A stretch of 64,000 nt of DNA from Plantactinospora mayteni. Lineage in GTDB: Bacteria > Actinomycetota > Actinomycetes > Mycobacteriales > Micromonosporaceae. The stretch is taken from contig NZ_BONX01000018.1 in the NCBI RefSeq assembly GCF_016862935.1, forward strand, positions 310,001-374,000, written 5' to 3'. The position numbers and the translations under genes were made by a program. This document shows, in pieces, positions 14,603 through 23,151 of this stretch (its first letter is position 1; each line of letters begins with the position of its first letter). The notes beneath the pieces were generated by a model. The model saw nothing but the letters and a program-made list of their open reading frames with translations, did not search any database and was not told where the DNA came from.

Positions 14603-15934
14603 GTGACGGACGGCTGGAACTGGCGCCAGCCCGATGGGACAGCGACGCCGGGGAATCCCCCGCCGCCGACGCCCTCGACGCTCGGTGGGCCGGCGGTGGC
14701 CGGGTCGGCCGCCGCCGGCCCGGGATCGTCCCCGTGGTGGTCCGATGCGCTGCACGACCCGTGGCGCAATCCGGGGACTCCGGCGGCCGTGGTGGTGCAG
14801 GCGGCGCCGACCTCGGGCACGGGCGCCGAACCCGAGCCGGTGACCGACCCGGACGCCGCCCGGCGGCGGGGACTGGCCCCGGTCTTCCTGGTCTCGCTGA
14901 TCACCGCGCTGCTGGCCGGCGCGTTGGGCGGGTCGCTCGGGTACGCCTTCGCGGTGCGCGGTGGTGCCGCCGGTACGACCACGCTCGGCTCGACCGCCGC
15001 GGAGCCGCCCGCCACGGCCCGCCGTCCGCCCGACTCGCTGGCCGGGGTCGCGGAGCGGCTGCTGCCCAGCGTCGTCACGGTACGGGTCAGCGGCAACGGC
15101 GGCATCGGGCTCGGTTCCGGGTTCGTGGTCACCCAGGACGGTTACGTGATCACCAACGACCACGTGGTCGGGGTCGGCACCGACACCGCGACGGTGGTGT
15201 TCAACGACGGCTCCACCGCACCGGCCGAGGTGGTCGGCAAGGATCCCGAGGCGGACATCGCCGTGATCAAGGTCTCCCGGACCGGCCTCAAGCCGGTGGA
15301 GTTCGGCGACTCCGAAGGCGTGGCGGTCGGCGACCCGGTACTCGCCTTCGGTACGCCGCTGTCGCTGGCCAACACCGTCACCGCTGGCATCGTCAGCGCG
15401 CTTGACCGGACGTTCCGGCAGGGTGAGGCGGGTGGGCAGGTGCGCTACTACGCCGCCATCCAGACCGACGCCGCCGTGAACCGCGGCAACTCCGGCGGAC
15501 CGCTGGTCGACGGCGGCGGGCGGGTGATCGGGGTGAACTCGGTGATCCAGACGCCGGCCGCCGACGAGGAGACCGCCGGCAACGTCGGGCTGGCCTTCGC
15601 GATCCCGATCAACCAGGCCAAACGGTTGGCCCAGGAGATCATCGACACCGGCAGGGCGCGCCGGACCGTGATCGGCGCGACGGTCGGCGGCACCCGCTCC
15701 GGCGGGTCGGCCGGGGTACGGATCTCCGCCATCGAGCCGTCCGGGCCGGCCGCCGCCGCCGGGCTGCGCGCCGGTGACGTGGTACTCAAGCTCGACGGCA
15801 AACCGCTGGAGGACCCGAGCGACCTGATCGCGCTGGTCCGCAAGTACGCACCCGGCTCGGTGGTGAACGTCGAGTACCGGCGCGGGTCGGAGCGGCAGTC
15901 CGCCTCGGTGACCCTGGTCGCCGACGCGAAGTGA
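14603..15934 (+). CDS. htrA: Membrane-anchored trypsin-like serine protease with PDZ domain (HtrA)
   Basis: HtrA/DegP-type envelope protease of 443 residues. Residues 1-88 are cytoplasmic and Pro-rich, residues 91-117 form a membrane anchor, and the protease domain outside carries His187 (ITNDHVVG), Asp218 (EADIAVIKV) and Ser297 (GNSGGPLVDG). A PDZ domain follows (RISAIEPSGPAAAAGLRAGDVVLKLDG). The role is degradation of misfolded exported proteins or regulated proteolysis. GTG at 14603 has a GGGAGG site. In mycobacteria htrA is preceded by sigE and rseA, which are missing here; tatB follows, as in mycobacteria. Confidence 0.95.
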   Translation: MTDGWNWRQPDGTATPGNPPPPTPSTLGGPAVAGSAAAGPGSSPWWSDALHDPWRNPGTPAAVVVQAAPTSGTGAEPEPVTDPDAARRRGLAPVFLVSLITALLAGALGGSLGYAFAVRGGAAGTTTLGSTAAEPPATARRPPDSLAGVAERLLPSVVTVRVSGNGGIGLGSGFVVTQDGYVITNDHVVGVGTDTATVVFNDGSTAPAEVVGKDPEADIAVIKVSRTGLKPVEFGDSEGVAVGDPVLAFGTPLSLANTVTAGIVSALDRTFRQGEAGGQVRYYAAIQTDAAVNRGNSGGPLVDGGGRVIGVNSVIQTPAADEETAGNVGLAFAIPINQAKRLAQEIIDTGRARRTVIGATVGGTRSGGSAGVRISAIEPSGPAAAAGLRAGDVVLKLDGKPLEDPSDLIALVRKYAPGSVVNVEYRRGSERQSASVTLVADAK

Positions 15935-16095
15935 CGCGGCTCTGACCAGGAGGTGACCCGGCCCTGAACGTTGAACCGACCCGGTCGGGCGGGGAAGAGA
16001 CGGTGGCGGCGGGCCGGAAGTAGCCGCCCGCTCCCCCTCCCACCGCCCGCCATGACGTGCGTACTCTTGCCAGAGGCGGGGACGAGGAGGCAGGC

Positions 16096-16539
16096 GTGTT
16101 CGAGAACCTGAACTGGTGGGAGATCGGTGCGCTGCTGCTGGTGGCGCTGCTGATCTTCGGTGACCGGCTGCCGGCCGTGATCAGCGACGGCCTGCGGATG
16201 CTGCGCAACCTGCGCAACATGGCCCGCAACGCCACCGGCGACCTGAGCCGCGAGTTGGGCACCGACATCCAGCTCGAAGACCTGCACCCCAAAGCGTTCA
16301 TCCGCAAGCACCTGCTGAGCGAGGAAGACGAGCAGGCGATCCGGAAGCCGCTGGAGGGGACGCTCGAGAAGCTCCGCTCGGACCTGACCGACGTACGCCG
16401 CGAGGTCGACGACGTGGCGGCCTCGGTCGACATCCGCTCGTCGAAAGGCTCGACGGGCGGCGCCACCGCCGCCAGTTCGGGTGCCGGCACCGAGGTGACA
16501 CCGGCCCAGCGCCGCGTCTTCGACGTCGACGCCACCTGA
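16096..16539 (+). CDS. tatB: Sec-independent translocase subunit TatB
   Basis: TatB of the twin-arginine export system, which binds signal peptides with TatC. The 147-residue product starts VFENLNWWEIGALLLVALLIFGDRLP: a short amphipathic start, a membrane helix, the hinge Gly-Asp-Arg-Leu-Pro of TatA/B proteins, and then a long amphipathic helix with charged coiled-coil (LRMLRNLRNMARN). GTG at 16096 has a GAGGAGG site. The C-terminal 40 residues are Ser/Gly/Ala-rich and variable. Lying after htrA and before mrp agrees with other actinobacteria. At least one Tat substrate, the DUF1501 protein at 7086, is in this window. Confidence 0.95.
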   Translation: MFENLNWWEIGALLLVALLIFGDRLPAVISDGLRMLRNLRNMARNATGDLSRELGTDIQLEDLHPKAFIRKHLLSEEDEQAIRKPLEGTLEKLRSDLTDVRREVDDVAASVDIRSSKGSTGGATAASSGAGTEVTPAQRRVFDVDAT

Positions 16540-16615
16540 CCCGACCCGCCGCCCCCATCCTTGACCCGGCGTCAGCGTCGGCGCCGAGCGGATGGCCGCA
16601 GTTGACCGCCCCGGA

Positions 16616-17827
16616 TCAGCGACCGGCGGGGCGTAGCCCGAGGGGCTTGCCGAGCAGCGACTCGCGGCGTACGGCGAGCCGGTCCGCGACCGCGTTCAGC
16701 GCCTTGGCCGCCGGCGCCTCCGGCTCGGCGAGTACGACCGGGTCACCGGCGTCGCCGGCCTCGCGTACCCGGGTGTCCAGCGGGATCTGGCCCAGCAGCG
16801 GCACCTGGGCGCCGATCACCCTGGTCAGCGACTCGGCGACCATCGCGCCGCCGCCGGAGCCGAAGACCTCCATCCGGGAGCCGTCCGGCAGGTCCAGCCA
16901 CGACATGTTCTCCACCACCCCGACCAGCCGCTGGTGGGTCTGTAGGGCGATCCCGCCGGCCCGCTCGGCCACCTCGGCCGCCGCCGTCTGCGGGGTGGTC
17001 ACCACCAGGATCTCGGCGTTGGGCAGCAACTGGGCCAGCGAGATGGCCACGTCGCCGGTGCCCGGCGGGAGGTCCAGCAGCAGGACGTCGAGGTCGCCCC
17101 AGTAGACGTCGGCGAGGAACTGCTGCAACGCGCGGTGCAGCATCGGGCCCCGCCAGACCACCGCCGCGTTGCCGTCGGTGAACATGCCGATCGAGATCAC
17201 CTTCACCCCGTGCGCCTGGGGCGGCATGATCATGTCTTCGACCCGGGTCGGCCGGCCGTCCACGCCGAGCATCCGGGGTACGGAGTGGCCGTAGATGTCC
17301 GCGTCGACGACGCCCACCGCGAGCCCTCTCGCGGCGAGCGCGGCGGCCAGGTTGACCGTGACACTCGACTTGCCGACCCCGCCCTTGCCGCTGGCCACCG
17401 CGTAGACCCGCGTCCGGGAGCCGGGCTGGGCGAACGGGATCACCGGCTCCTGGCTCTGCCCGCCGCCGCGCAGCCGGGTCTGGAGCGCCTGCCGCTGCTC
17501 CGGGCTCATCACGCCGAAGTCGATGGTGACTCCGGTCACGCCGGGCACCGCGCCGACCGCCGCGGTGATGTCGGTACGCAGCTTGTCCCGCAGCGGGCAG
17601 CCGGCGACGGTGAGCAGCAGTTCCACCCGTACCGTGCCGTCGTCGGCGACCACGGCGGAGCGCACCATGCCGAGTTCGGTGATCGGCCGGCGGATCTCCG
17701 GGTCGTCGACGGTGGCGAGCGCGGCGTGCACCGCCTCCTCGACGGCGTTCGTGGGCCCGACGGCGGAGCCGGTGCCGGAGGCGGCGGCCTCGTGGCCGGG
17801 AACGGCTGGAGCAGACATGTTCGCCAT
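16616..17827 (-). CDS. mrp: Mrp/NBP35-family iron-sulfur carrier ATPase (ApbC)
   Basis: P-loop ATPase that carries and transfers iron-sulfur clusters. An N-terminal MIP18/DUF59 domain (DDPEIRRPITELGMV through GVTGVTIDFGVM) precedes the ATPase domain with the deviant Walker A motif SGKGGVGKSSVTVNLA, DADIYGHSVPRMLG, and the LLDLPPGTGDVA Walker B region. The CxxC motif usual near the C-terminus (often CPHCG) is replaced: the corresponding stretch reads FGSGGGAM, as in many actinobacterial Mrp proteins. The start may be ATG at 17827 or 17818; neither has a strong ribosome site. Convergent with tatB. Confidence 0.93.
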   Translation of the reverse strand: MANMSAPAVPGHEAAASGTGSAVGPTNAVEEAVHAALATVDDPEIRRPITELGMVRSAVVADDGTVRVELLLTVAGCPLRDKLRTDITAAVGAVPGVTGVTIDFGVMSPEQRQALQTRLRGGGQSQEPVIPFAQPGSRTRVYAVASGKGGVGKSSVTVNLAAALAARGLAVGVVDADIYGHSVPRMLGVDGRPTRVEDMIMPPQAHGVKVISIGMFTDGNAAVVWRGPMLHRALQQFLADVYWGDLDVLLLDLPPGTGDVAISLAQLLPNAEILVVTTPQTAAAEVAERAGGIALQTHQRLVGVVENMSWLDLPDGSRMEVFGSGGGAMVAESLTRVIGAQVPLLGQIPLDTRVREAGDAGDPVVLAEPEAPAAKALNAVADRLAVRRESLLGKPLGLRPAGR

Positions 17828-18012
17828 GCTACGTCGCCGGCCGGTCCGACTGGCCGGCCGCACCGGGACAGCGGGGACCGAAGCAGCACCTCGACCGACG
17901 AGAGTGAATCGGTACGCCGTGGGCGGCAAGTCGGTCGTTCAGCTATGGGTGGGGAAATTGGCGATTTGACGGTAGACGCCGTACCCGTCGGGGTGCGACG
18001 ATCGTTGAAGTC

Positions 18013-18052
18013 CGCCGCGCGCCTAGCCCCTTGAGGCGCGCGGCGCTTTCTT
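18013..18052 (+). terminator. Intrinsic terminator without an upstream gene
   Basis: CGCCGCGCGCC at 18013-18023 pairs perfectly with GGCGCGCGGCG at 18035-18045 across an 11-base loop and is followed by CTTTCTT. The T-rich tail fixes the + strand. The nearest + strand gene upstream, tatB, ends 1.5 kb away with mrp in between on the other strand. Confidence 0.75.
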
Positions 18053-18099
18053 GCGCCGTCAAGCCGATCCGCGCCGCCTTACCCGGCCCGGCGGATCTG

Positions 18100-18235
18100 C
18101 TTCAGCCGGACCCGCTCAGGCAGCCCGCTTCGGCCGGACCCGCTCAGCCAGCCCGCTTCAGCCGGACCCGGTCAACCAGCCCGGTCAACCAGGCCCGCCC
18201 AGCCAGGCCCGGTCAGCGAGCCCGCTCAGCCAGGC
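18100..18235. repeat. 28-bp tandem array near a gene 3' end
   Basis: Units starting CTTCAGCCGGACCCGCTCAG begin at 18100, 18128 and 18156 (period 28, a few substitutions), then decay into a period near 15 (AACCAGGCCCGCCCAGCC...). The array stops at the 3' end of the gene at 18240. Confidence 0.8.
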
Positions 18236-18239
18236 CGGA

Positions 18240-18752
18240 TCAGCGGCGTCGGACGCGGTGCAGTCGGAACGGCCGGCGGGTCTGTCGGACCGCGGTGGCC
18301 TCGCGGGGCGGGGCGGCGAGTGAGTCGTCCGGCAGGGTCTGCCCGGCGGCCAGCGGCGGCCCGGCCGGGGCCAGCCGGCTCAGCACAGCGCTGGCCCGCC
18401 ACCGCTCGGCCAGGTCCGCCGGGCTGCCCGAGGCGTTGAGCCGCTTGGCCGCCACCTGGGGGGCCACCGTCGCCCACCGCTCGTCGTCCGGCGCGATCCG
18501 GGTCACCTCGGCCGGCCAGGTGACGATCCGTCCGCCGTGGTCGCCGCGCAGCGTCACGCTCGCGGTCTCCGTCTCGGCCAGCCCCGGCGCGGACTGCTCG
18601 CCGGGGCCGCTCACCACGTACAGTCCGCCGTCCAGCGGAACGCACCAGAGCGCGACCGGCGGTCGCTCGCCGACCGCCACCCACGCCACGGCGGCCTTCT
18701 TCATCGCCTCCGCCACCAGCGGCGAGACCGGGGCCTGCTGCTCGTCCGTCAC
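18240..18752 (-). CDS. Pyridoxamine 5'-phosphate oxidase-like protein
   Basis: A 170-residue protein with a split-barrel look: an N-terminal helix (SPLVAEAMKKAAVAWVAV), strands LWCVPLDGGLYVVSGPGEQ and TASVTLRGDHGGRIVTWPAEVTRI, then a helical region and an Arg-rich tail. This resembles actinobacterial flavin-binding split-barrel proteins, but cofactor residues cannot be assigned and the substrate is unknown. GTG at 18752 overlaps the stop of the upstream HAD gene as GTGA, so the pair is co-translated. Confidence 0.75.
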   Translation of the reverse strand: MTDEQQAPVSPLVAEAMKKAAVAWVAVGERPPVALWCVPLDGGLYVVSGPGEQSAPGLAETETASVTLRGDHGGRIVTWPAEVTRIAPDDERWATVAPQVAAKRLNASGSPADLAERWRASAVLSRLAPAGPPLAAGQTLPDDSLAAPPREATAVRQTRRPFRLHRVRRR

Positions 18753-19663
18753 ACCCCGAATCCTGCCCCACCCCGGACCGGCACGGAACCCGCCGGCTCC
18801 GATCCGGGCCGGCTTGGCGCGGGTACGTCGAGCAGCCCGGGTACCTCGGTCAGCGAGGTGAGTGCCGGACCGGTCCAGCCACGGTCCGGGTTGAAGACGA
18901 GGTGACCGTCGAGGTCGGCTGCGGCCAGCCGGATGGCGGTCATCCCGGCCCGGGCGGCGCCGGTGAGTTCCTGACTGCCGCCGTCGCCGACGTAGAGGCA
19001 GTCTGCCGGGGCGACGCCCAGCCGGTGGCAGGCGGCGAGATAGATCGCCGGATCGGGCTTGCAGCGACCCACCTGCACCGAGAAGACCCGTGCGTCGAGC
19101 AGGGGCGCGACCGGCAGGTGCGGCAGGAAGGCGGGAAGTTCGTGGGTACAGTCGCTGACCAGTGCGGTACGCGCGCCACGACGCCGTACGGCCCGCAGCA
19201 CCGTCACCGCCTCGGGGCGGAGTCGGGTGTCGGCGCGTACCGCCTCGACTCGGGCCTCGACGGCGGCGCGCAGGTCGGCGGCGGACGGTCGGGCGCCAGC
19301 CTGCGCGCAGATCCACCGCATGGTGTCGGTGGCATCCCCGAGCGCTCCGCTGGCGCGCAGGTAGAAGGACCGGTCGAGTATCTCGACCAGCGCCTCCACC
19401 GCACAGCCGAGCAGTGCGGCGACCACCGCGTGCTGCTGGCCCCGCCGGCTGGCGCAGGTGAGGGTGCCGAAGAAGTCGAAGATCACCGCCCGGTACGCGG
19501 GTGACCGCCGCCCGGCCCGCTCCGACCACTCGGCATCGGGGCGATACGCCGACCACTCGGCATCGGGACGGTACGCCGACCGCGCGGGGCCGGTCGGGTG
19601 TGCTGGCTGGTCGTCGGGGGTGGGACAGCGGTCGGTCGGGGAGGGGAACCGGTATGTGGGCAT
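18749..19663 (-). CDS. HAD-superfamily hydrolase
   Basis: A haloacid dehalogenase-type hydrolase, probably a phosphatase. Motif I is FDFFGTLT (nucleophile Asp, with Phe where phosphatases usually have the second Asp), motif II LVSDCTHEL, motif III RCKPDPAIY and motif IV YVGDGGSQE. The second position of motif I being Phe recalls the DxFGT variants of some HAD enzymes. The N-terminal 55 residues are not conserved and contain a duplicated SAYRPDAEW unit, so the true start may be later than the ATG at 19663. Four-base overlap with the following gene indicates coupling. Confidence 0.85.
   Translation of the reverse strand: MPTYRFPSPTDRCPTPDDQPAHPTGPARSAYRPDAEWSAYRPDAEWSERAGRRSPAYRAVIFDFFGTLTCASRRGQQHAVVAALLGCAVEALVEILDRSFYLRASGALGDATDTMRWICAQAGARPSAADLRAAVEARVEAVRADTRLRPEAVTVLRAVRRRGARTALVSDCTHELPAFLPHLPVAPLLDARVFSVQVGRCKPDPAIYLAACHRLGVAPADCLYVGDGGSQELTGAARAGMTAIRLAAADLDGHLVFNPDRGWTGPALTSLTEVPGLLDVPAPSRPGSEPAGSVPVRGGAGFGV
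19524..19577 (-). repeat. 27-bp in-frame tandem duplication in the HAD gene
   Basis: GACCACTCGGCATCGGGGCG-type units at 19524-19550 and 19551-19577 differ at two bases and encode SAYRPDAEW twice near the N-terminus. The period keeps the frame. Confidence 0.85.
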
Positions 19664-19766
19664 GGGGGAGCAGGCCTCCAGAACCGGATGGAGCCAGGAG
19701 CGATCGGACGATCGTAACGGCTAGTCGATCAGATGGTGGCCCGCAGTGACATGTGAGGATTTTTCC

Positions 19767-20780
19767 GTGCCTGCCGCCGTACCACCGTCCCGGACCTCGA
19801 TCGACCCGCTGAGCGTCGGCGCGGTCGCGGTCGCCATCGCGGCGGTGTCGTCGTCGGCGCCGCTGATCGCGTTCGCCGCCGCGCCCGCGCTGGCCATCGC
19901 CTTCTGGCGCAACTTCCTCGCGGTCGGCGTGCTCGGGCCGGTCGCGCTGTTCCGGCGCCGGGCCGAGTTCCGGGCGCTGACCAGGGGCGCCGGCCGCCGG
20001 GACGCGGGCTACTGCGTACTCGCCGGTCTCGCCCTCGCGGTGCACTTCGCCACCTGGATGCCGAGCGCCCAGTTGACCTCGGTGGCCGCCGCCACCGCGC
20101 TGGTGGTCACCCAGCCGGTCTGGCAGGGACTGATCGCGCTCGGCCAGGGCCGACGGCTCTCCCCGCTCGCCTGGGTCGGCATCGGGCTGGCGGTGGTCGG
20201 CGCGATCTGGGCGGTCGGCGCAGACTTCGGGGTCTCCGGCCGAGCCGTCGTCGGTGACCTGCTCGCGGTCGCCGGTGGGATGGCGGCGGCGGTCTACACC
20301 GCCCTGGGTGAACGGGTCCGGAGCACGATCAGCACCGTCGGCTACACCACCATCTGCTACGGGGTCTGCGCGGCGGCGCTACTGGTGGTCTGCCTGGCCG
20401 GTGGCGTACGCCTCGGCGGCTACGACACCGCCACCTGGCTGGCCGTACTGGGGCTGGTGGTGGGGGCCCAACTGCTCGGGCACTCGATGTTCAACTACGC
20501 GCTGCGCCGGATCTCGGCGACCACGATCAGCGTGCTCTTCCTGCTCGAAGCGCCCGGCGCCGCGCTGCTCGCCTGGGTCTGGCTGGGCCAGGTACCCCGG
20601 ACGGCCGCGCTGCCCGGACTGGTCCTGCTGCTGGCCGGCGTCGCCGTCGTGCTGCACGGCGAGGCGCGGGCCGCCCGGCGCCCCGGCACCACCCCAGCAC
20701 ATCCGGATCCGCCACCCGCCCCGCCGGAGGCGGGCCCGGACGGCGACCCGCGTTCCGGAGCGGCCCACCGAACCGGCTGA
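19767..20780 (+). CDS. EamA-family drug/metabolite transporter
   Basis: A DMT-superfamily membrane transporter with about ten membrane segments in two EamA repeats: the first ending around TALVVTQPVWQGLIAL, the second containing LLGHSMFNYALRRISATTISVLFLLEAPGAALLAW. Such proteins export metabolites or amino acids; the substrate cannot be read. GTG at 19767 has a GAGGA site. The C-terminal 40 residues are Pro-rich and cytoplasmic. Divergent from the HAD gene; intergenic distance about 100 bases. Confidence 0.9.
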   Translation: MPAAVPPSRTSIDPLSVGAVAVAIAAVSSSAPLIAFAAAPALAIAFWRNFLAVGVLGPVALFRRRAEFRALTRGAGRRDAGYCVLAGLALAVHFATWMPSAQLTSVAAATALVVTQPVWQGLIALGQGRRLSPLAWVGIGLAVVGAIWAVGADFGVSGRAVVGDLLAVAGGMAAAVYTALGERVRSTISTVGYTTICYGVCAAALLVVCLAGGVRLGGYDTATWLAVLGLVVGAQLLGHSMFNYALRRISATTISVLFLLEAPGAALLAWVWLGQVPRTAALPGLVLLLAGVAVVLHGEARAARRPGTTPAHPDPPPAPPEAGPDGDPRSGAAHRTG

Positions 20781-20803
20781 CCACACGCCCCGCCGCTCGG
20801 CAG

Positions 20804-20899
20804 CGTTGGCCCGCCGGTCGGGAGGGTTGGCCCGCCGGTCGGGAGGGTCGGTCGGCCGGTCGGGAGGGTCGGTCGGCAGGGTCGGCCCGCTGGTCGGGA
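20804..20899. repeat. 21-bp tandem array between transporter and DUF4190 genes
   Basis: Units of the form GGTTGGCCCGCCGGTCGGGAG are found at 20804-20824, 20825-20845 and 20846-20866, followed by truncated copies. The array fills most of the gap between two convergent genes. Confidence 0.85.
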
Positions 20900-21334
20900 T
20901 CAGCCCGAGGTGCTCGACGTGGTGGCGAAGAGCACGCCGATGAAGCCCAGGTAGGCGAGGAAGAAGAGCAGGCCGAGGGCGACCATCCCGAGGGAGACCC
21001 AGCCGAGCACGAGGCCGGCGGTGGCGAAGCCGCTGCCCTCCTCGCCGCTCGCCTGGATCTCGGTACGTGCCTTCTTCGCCAGGTAGACCGCGACCGCGCC
21101 GACCAACTGGCAGCTGAACAGGGCGACGATCCCGGTGACCATGGCCGCGATCGCCATCCCGTTCGTCGGGCGGCGCACCACGTACGGGTAGCCGGGGTAG
21201 CCCGGTGTCCAGCCCGGCTGTGGCGCTTCGCCGGCCGGTCCCGGGTACTGCCCCGCGTCGAGGGGCGGCGGCGCGACGGCACCCGGGTCGCTGGTGGGCT
21301 CGGACGGGTTACCGGTGCTGCTGCCTGGGTTCAC
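20900..21334 (-). CDS. DUF4190 membrane protein
   Basis: A 144-residue protein with a Pro/Gly-rich cytoplasmic N-terminus (to about residue 55) and two membrane segments (MAIAAMVTGIVALFSCQLVGAVAVYLAKKA and ATAGLVLGWVSLGMVALGLLFFLAYLGFI) joined by a short loop with EIQASGEEGSG. This is the DUF4190 pattern; function unknown. It is the first of three paralogues within 3 kb, and follows another copy by 24 bases in the same direction, so they are probably co-transcribed. Confidence 0.85.
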   Translation of the reverse strand: MNPGSSTGNPSEPTSDPGAVAPPPLDAGQYPGPAGEAPQPGWTPGYPGYPYVVRRPTNGMAIAAMVTGIVALFSCQLVGAVAVYLAKKARTEIQASGEEGSGFATAGLVLGWVSLGMVALGLLFFLAYLGFIGVLFATTSSTSG

Positions 21335-21358
21335 GGCGCCTCCTGCTGGTCCGGATGC

Positions 21359-21937
21359 TCAGTAGCCGGTGTCGTACGTCGACGGCTGGTTGGCCAACCA
21401 GACGAAGAAGATGACGATGGCGATGGTGGACAGGACCGCGATGGCGGTGGATATCCAGCCGACGATGATGCCGGCCTTGGCGAATCCCGAGCCGCCCTCG
21501 CCGCGCTCGCGGATCTGCTTGCTGGCGACGTGTCCCATGATCGCCCCGACGGCGCCGAGGTAGCCGCCCAGCCCGTACCCGCAGAGCCCGAGCGCGCCCA
21601 CGATGGCGACCACCATGGCCGCGATCGACAGACCGTTGGTCGACGGACCCGGGGTGACCACCGGGTAGCCCGCTGGCGGGTAGCCGGCCGGCGGATAGCC
21701 CGGAGCCATCACCGGCTGGCCGCTGATCGGATCTGTGCCGGCCGGGTATGCCTGGGTCGGATAGCCGGGGTCGGCCGGATATCCCGGCTGGTAGGGCTGG
21801 GCGGGGGCGGCGGCCTGCACCGTCGGATCCTGGTACATGGGCTGGTAGCCCGGATCCTGGTAGCCACCGGGTTGGGCCGGTGGCTGCGCCTGCCAGGACG
21901 GATCGCCGGAGTAGCCGCTCTGCTGGGGGTCGGTCAT
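21359..21937 (-). CDS. DUF4190 membrane protein
   Basis: A 192-residue protein with a long Pro/Gly/Tyr/Gln-rich N-terminus ([14 protein letters not shown], repeated GYPPA) and two C-terminal membrane helices around [21 protein letters not shown] and [20 protein letters not shown], with the loop [14 protein letters not shown] also found in the neighbouring paralogue. ATG at 21937. DUF4190 function is unknown; the Tyr/Gln-rich tail could mediate weak multivalent contacts, which is inference. Confidence 0.88.
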   Translation of the reverse strand: MTDPQQSGYSGDPSWQAQPPAQPGGYQDPGYQPMYQDPTVQAAAPAQPYQPGYPADPGYPTQAYPAGTDPISGQPVMAPGYPPAGYPPAGYPVVTPGPSTNGLSIAAMVVAIVGALGLCGYGLGGYLGAVGAIMGHVASKQIRERGEGGSGFAKAGIIVGWISTAIAVLSTIAIVIFFVWLANQPSTYDTGY

Positions 21938-22316
21938 TCGAGGTCTCTCACTTCGTCCGTTCGGATGCGTCGCCAGGGTAGTCGGCGTTCGCCATCTCGG
22001 TGTCCCCATATCCGGCCGACCGGGCGTCGGCCGACGAGCGGGGCCGGTCCCGGTCGACCTGCCGGGCCGGTCCCGGTCGACGTGCGGTCGGCGGTGCCCC
22101 GGCGGTGCGGCGTTGCCCGTATCGCCTGGACCGGGCAGGATCGCGGGCATGGTATTCGACGCGCGCGCCGGGGACAGATCCGGTAATCGGCCTCGTCGGG
22201 ACGCCACGCGCCCCGCGCTGGCCCGCCGGCCCCGTAACGGCTCGCAGGGCACCGTCTCGCAGAGCATCGACCCCGGCCGGCCGGGAGCGCCGGCCGGCGA
22301 CGCCGAGCCGGTGACA
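21938..22316. other. Intergenic region with 23-bp tandem repeat
   Basis: 379 bases between divergent DUF4190 and SDR genes. A 23-bp unit starting GGGCCGGTCCCGGTCGAC is repeated at 22041-22063 and 22064-22086 (last bases differ). An open frame continues upstream of the SDR start to 22149 but has no family match, so it is treated as non-coding. Confidence 0.5.
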
Positions 22317-23072
22317 ATGCGGCTGGACGGGCGGGTGGCGCTGGTCACCGGTGCCGGCAGTCCGGACGGGATCGGGTACGCGACCGCCCGCCGGCTCTGC
22401 GCGCTCGGTGCCCGGGTGGCGATCGTCTCGACCACCCGCCGCATCCACGAGCGGGCCACCGAGCTGGGCGCGACGGGTTTCGTCGCCGACCTCACCGACG
22501 AGGCCGAGGTCGGCGCGCTGGCGGACGCCATCGTCGAGCAGTTCGGCGAGGTGGAGGTACTCGTCAACAACGCCGGACTGGCGAGCCGGGCGAGTCCCGA
22601 GGTGCTCCGGCCGGTCGCCCAGTTGAGTTATGACGAGTGGCACCGGGAGATCGAGCGCAACCTGAGTACGGCGTTCCTGTGCAGCCGGGCGTTCAGCGGC
22701 GGCATGGCCGAACGTGGTTGGGGGCGGATCGTCAACCTCGCTGCCACCGCCGGCCCGGTCAACGCCCTGCCCACCGAGGCGGCGTACGCGGCGGCGAAGG
22801 CCGGTGTCGTCGGGCTGACCAGGGCACTCGCGATGGAGATGATCGCCGACGGGGTGACCGTCAACGCGGTGGCGCCGGGGACCATCTACACCGCAGCCTC
22901 CACCATGGCCGAACTGAAGCAGGGTCTCGGTACCCCTGTCGGCCGCCCCGGCACCCCGGACGAGGTCGCCGCCGCGATCGCCTTCCTCTGCTCGCCGGCC
23001 GCCTCGTACATCACCGGTCAGATGCTGGTGGTGGACGGCGGCAACAGTGTGCGGGAGGCGGAGTACCGCTGA
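22317..23072 (+). CDS. Short-chain dehydrogenase/reductase
   Basis: A 251-residue classical SDR enzyme. The dinucleotide motif is [14 protein letters not shown], followed by [12 protein letters not shown], the catalytic YAAAK (in [18 protein letters not shown]), and a C-terminal [11 protein letters not shown] typical of FabG-like proteins. The usual catalytic Ser region reads [10 protein letters not shown], with Ala where Ser is expected, so activity may be altered. ATG at 22317 gives the family start; GTG at 22311 is possible. It is convergent with the third DUF4190 gene. Substrate unknown. Confidence 0.88.
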   Translation: MRLDGRVALVTGAGSPDGIGYATARRLCALGARVAIVSTTRRIHERATELGATGFVADLTDEAEVGALADAIVEQFGEVEVLVNNAGLASRASPEVLRPVAQLSYDEWHREIERNLSTAFLCSRAFSGGMAERGWGRIVNLAATAGPVNALPTEAAYAAAKAGVVGLTRALAMEMIADGVTVNAVAPGTIYTAASTMAELKQGLGTPVGRPGTPDEVAAAIAFLCSPAASYITGQMLVVDGGNSVREAEYR

Positions 23073-23090
23073 CCCGGAAGCCGTTCGCTA

Positions 23091-23150
23091 CCGGTCGGGC
23101 GGGCGGTTCCGGCGGGCCCGACGAGCCGCCGCGACACCCCGCCCGACCGG
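23091..23150. terminator. Bidirectional terminator candidate between SDR and DUF4190 genes
   Basis: CCGGTCGGGCGGG at 23091-23103 is the exact reverse complement of CCCGCCCGACCGG at 23138-23150, with a 34-base GC-rich interior. It sits between two convergent genes and could end both transcripts. Confidence 0.6.
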
Positions 23151-23151
23151 A

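Larger units (their letters stand above)
17828..18239. other. Intergenic region with orphan terminator and repeat array
   Basis: 412 bases without a credible protein gene. The first 180 bases are unstructured by eye and end in a strong intrinsic terminator at 18013-18052 read on the + strand, although no + strand gene lies nearby; this may mark a small RNA. The remainder is a tandem array of 28-bp units. Confidence 0.5.

Noticed and set aside
16616-16900. A damaged Mrp because the CxxC motif is missing.
   Set aside because: Many actinobacterial Mrp proteins also lack it, so this is not evidence of a broken gene.
22149-22316. An N-terminal extension of the SDR protein.
   Set aside because: The added 56 residues resemble non-coding DNA with repeats and have no family counterpart.
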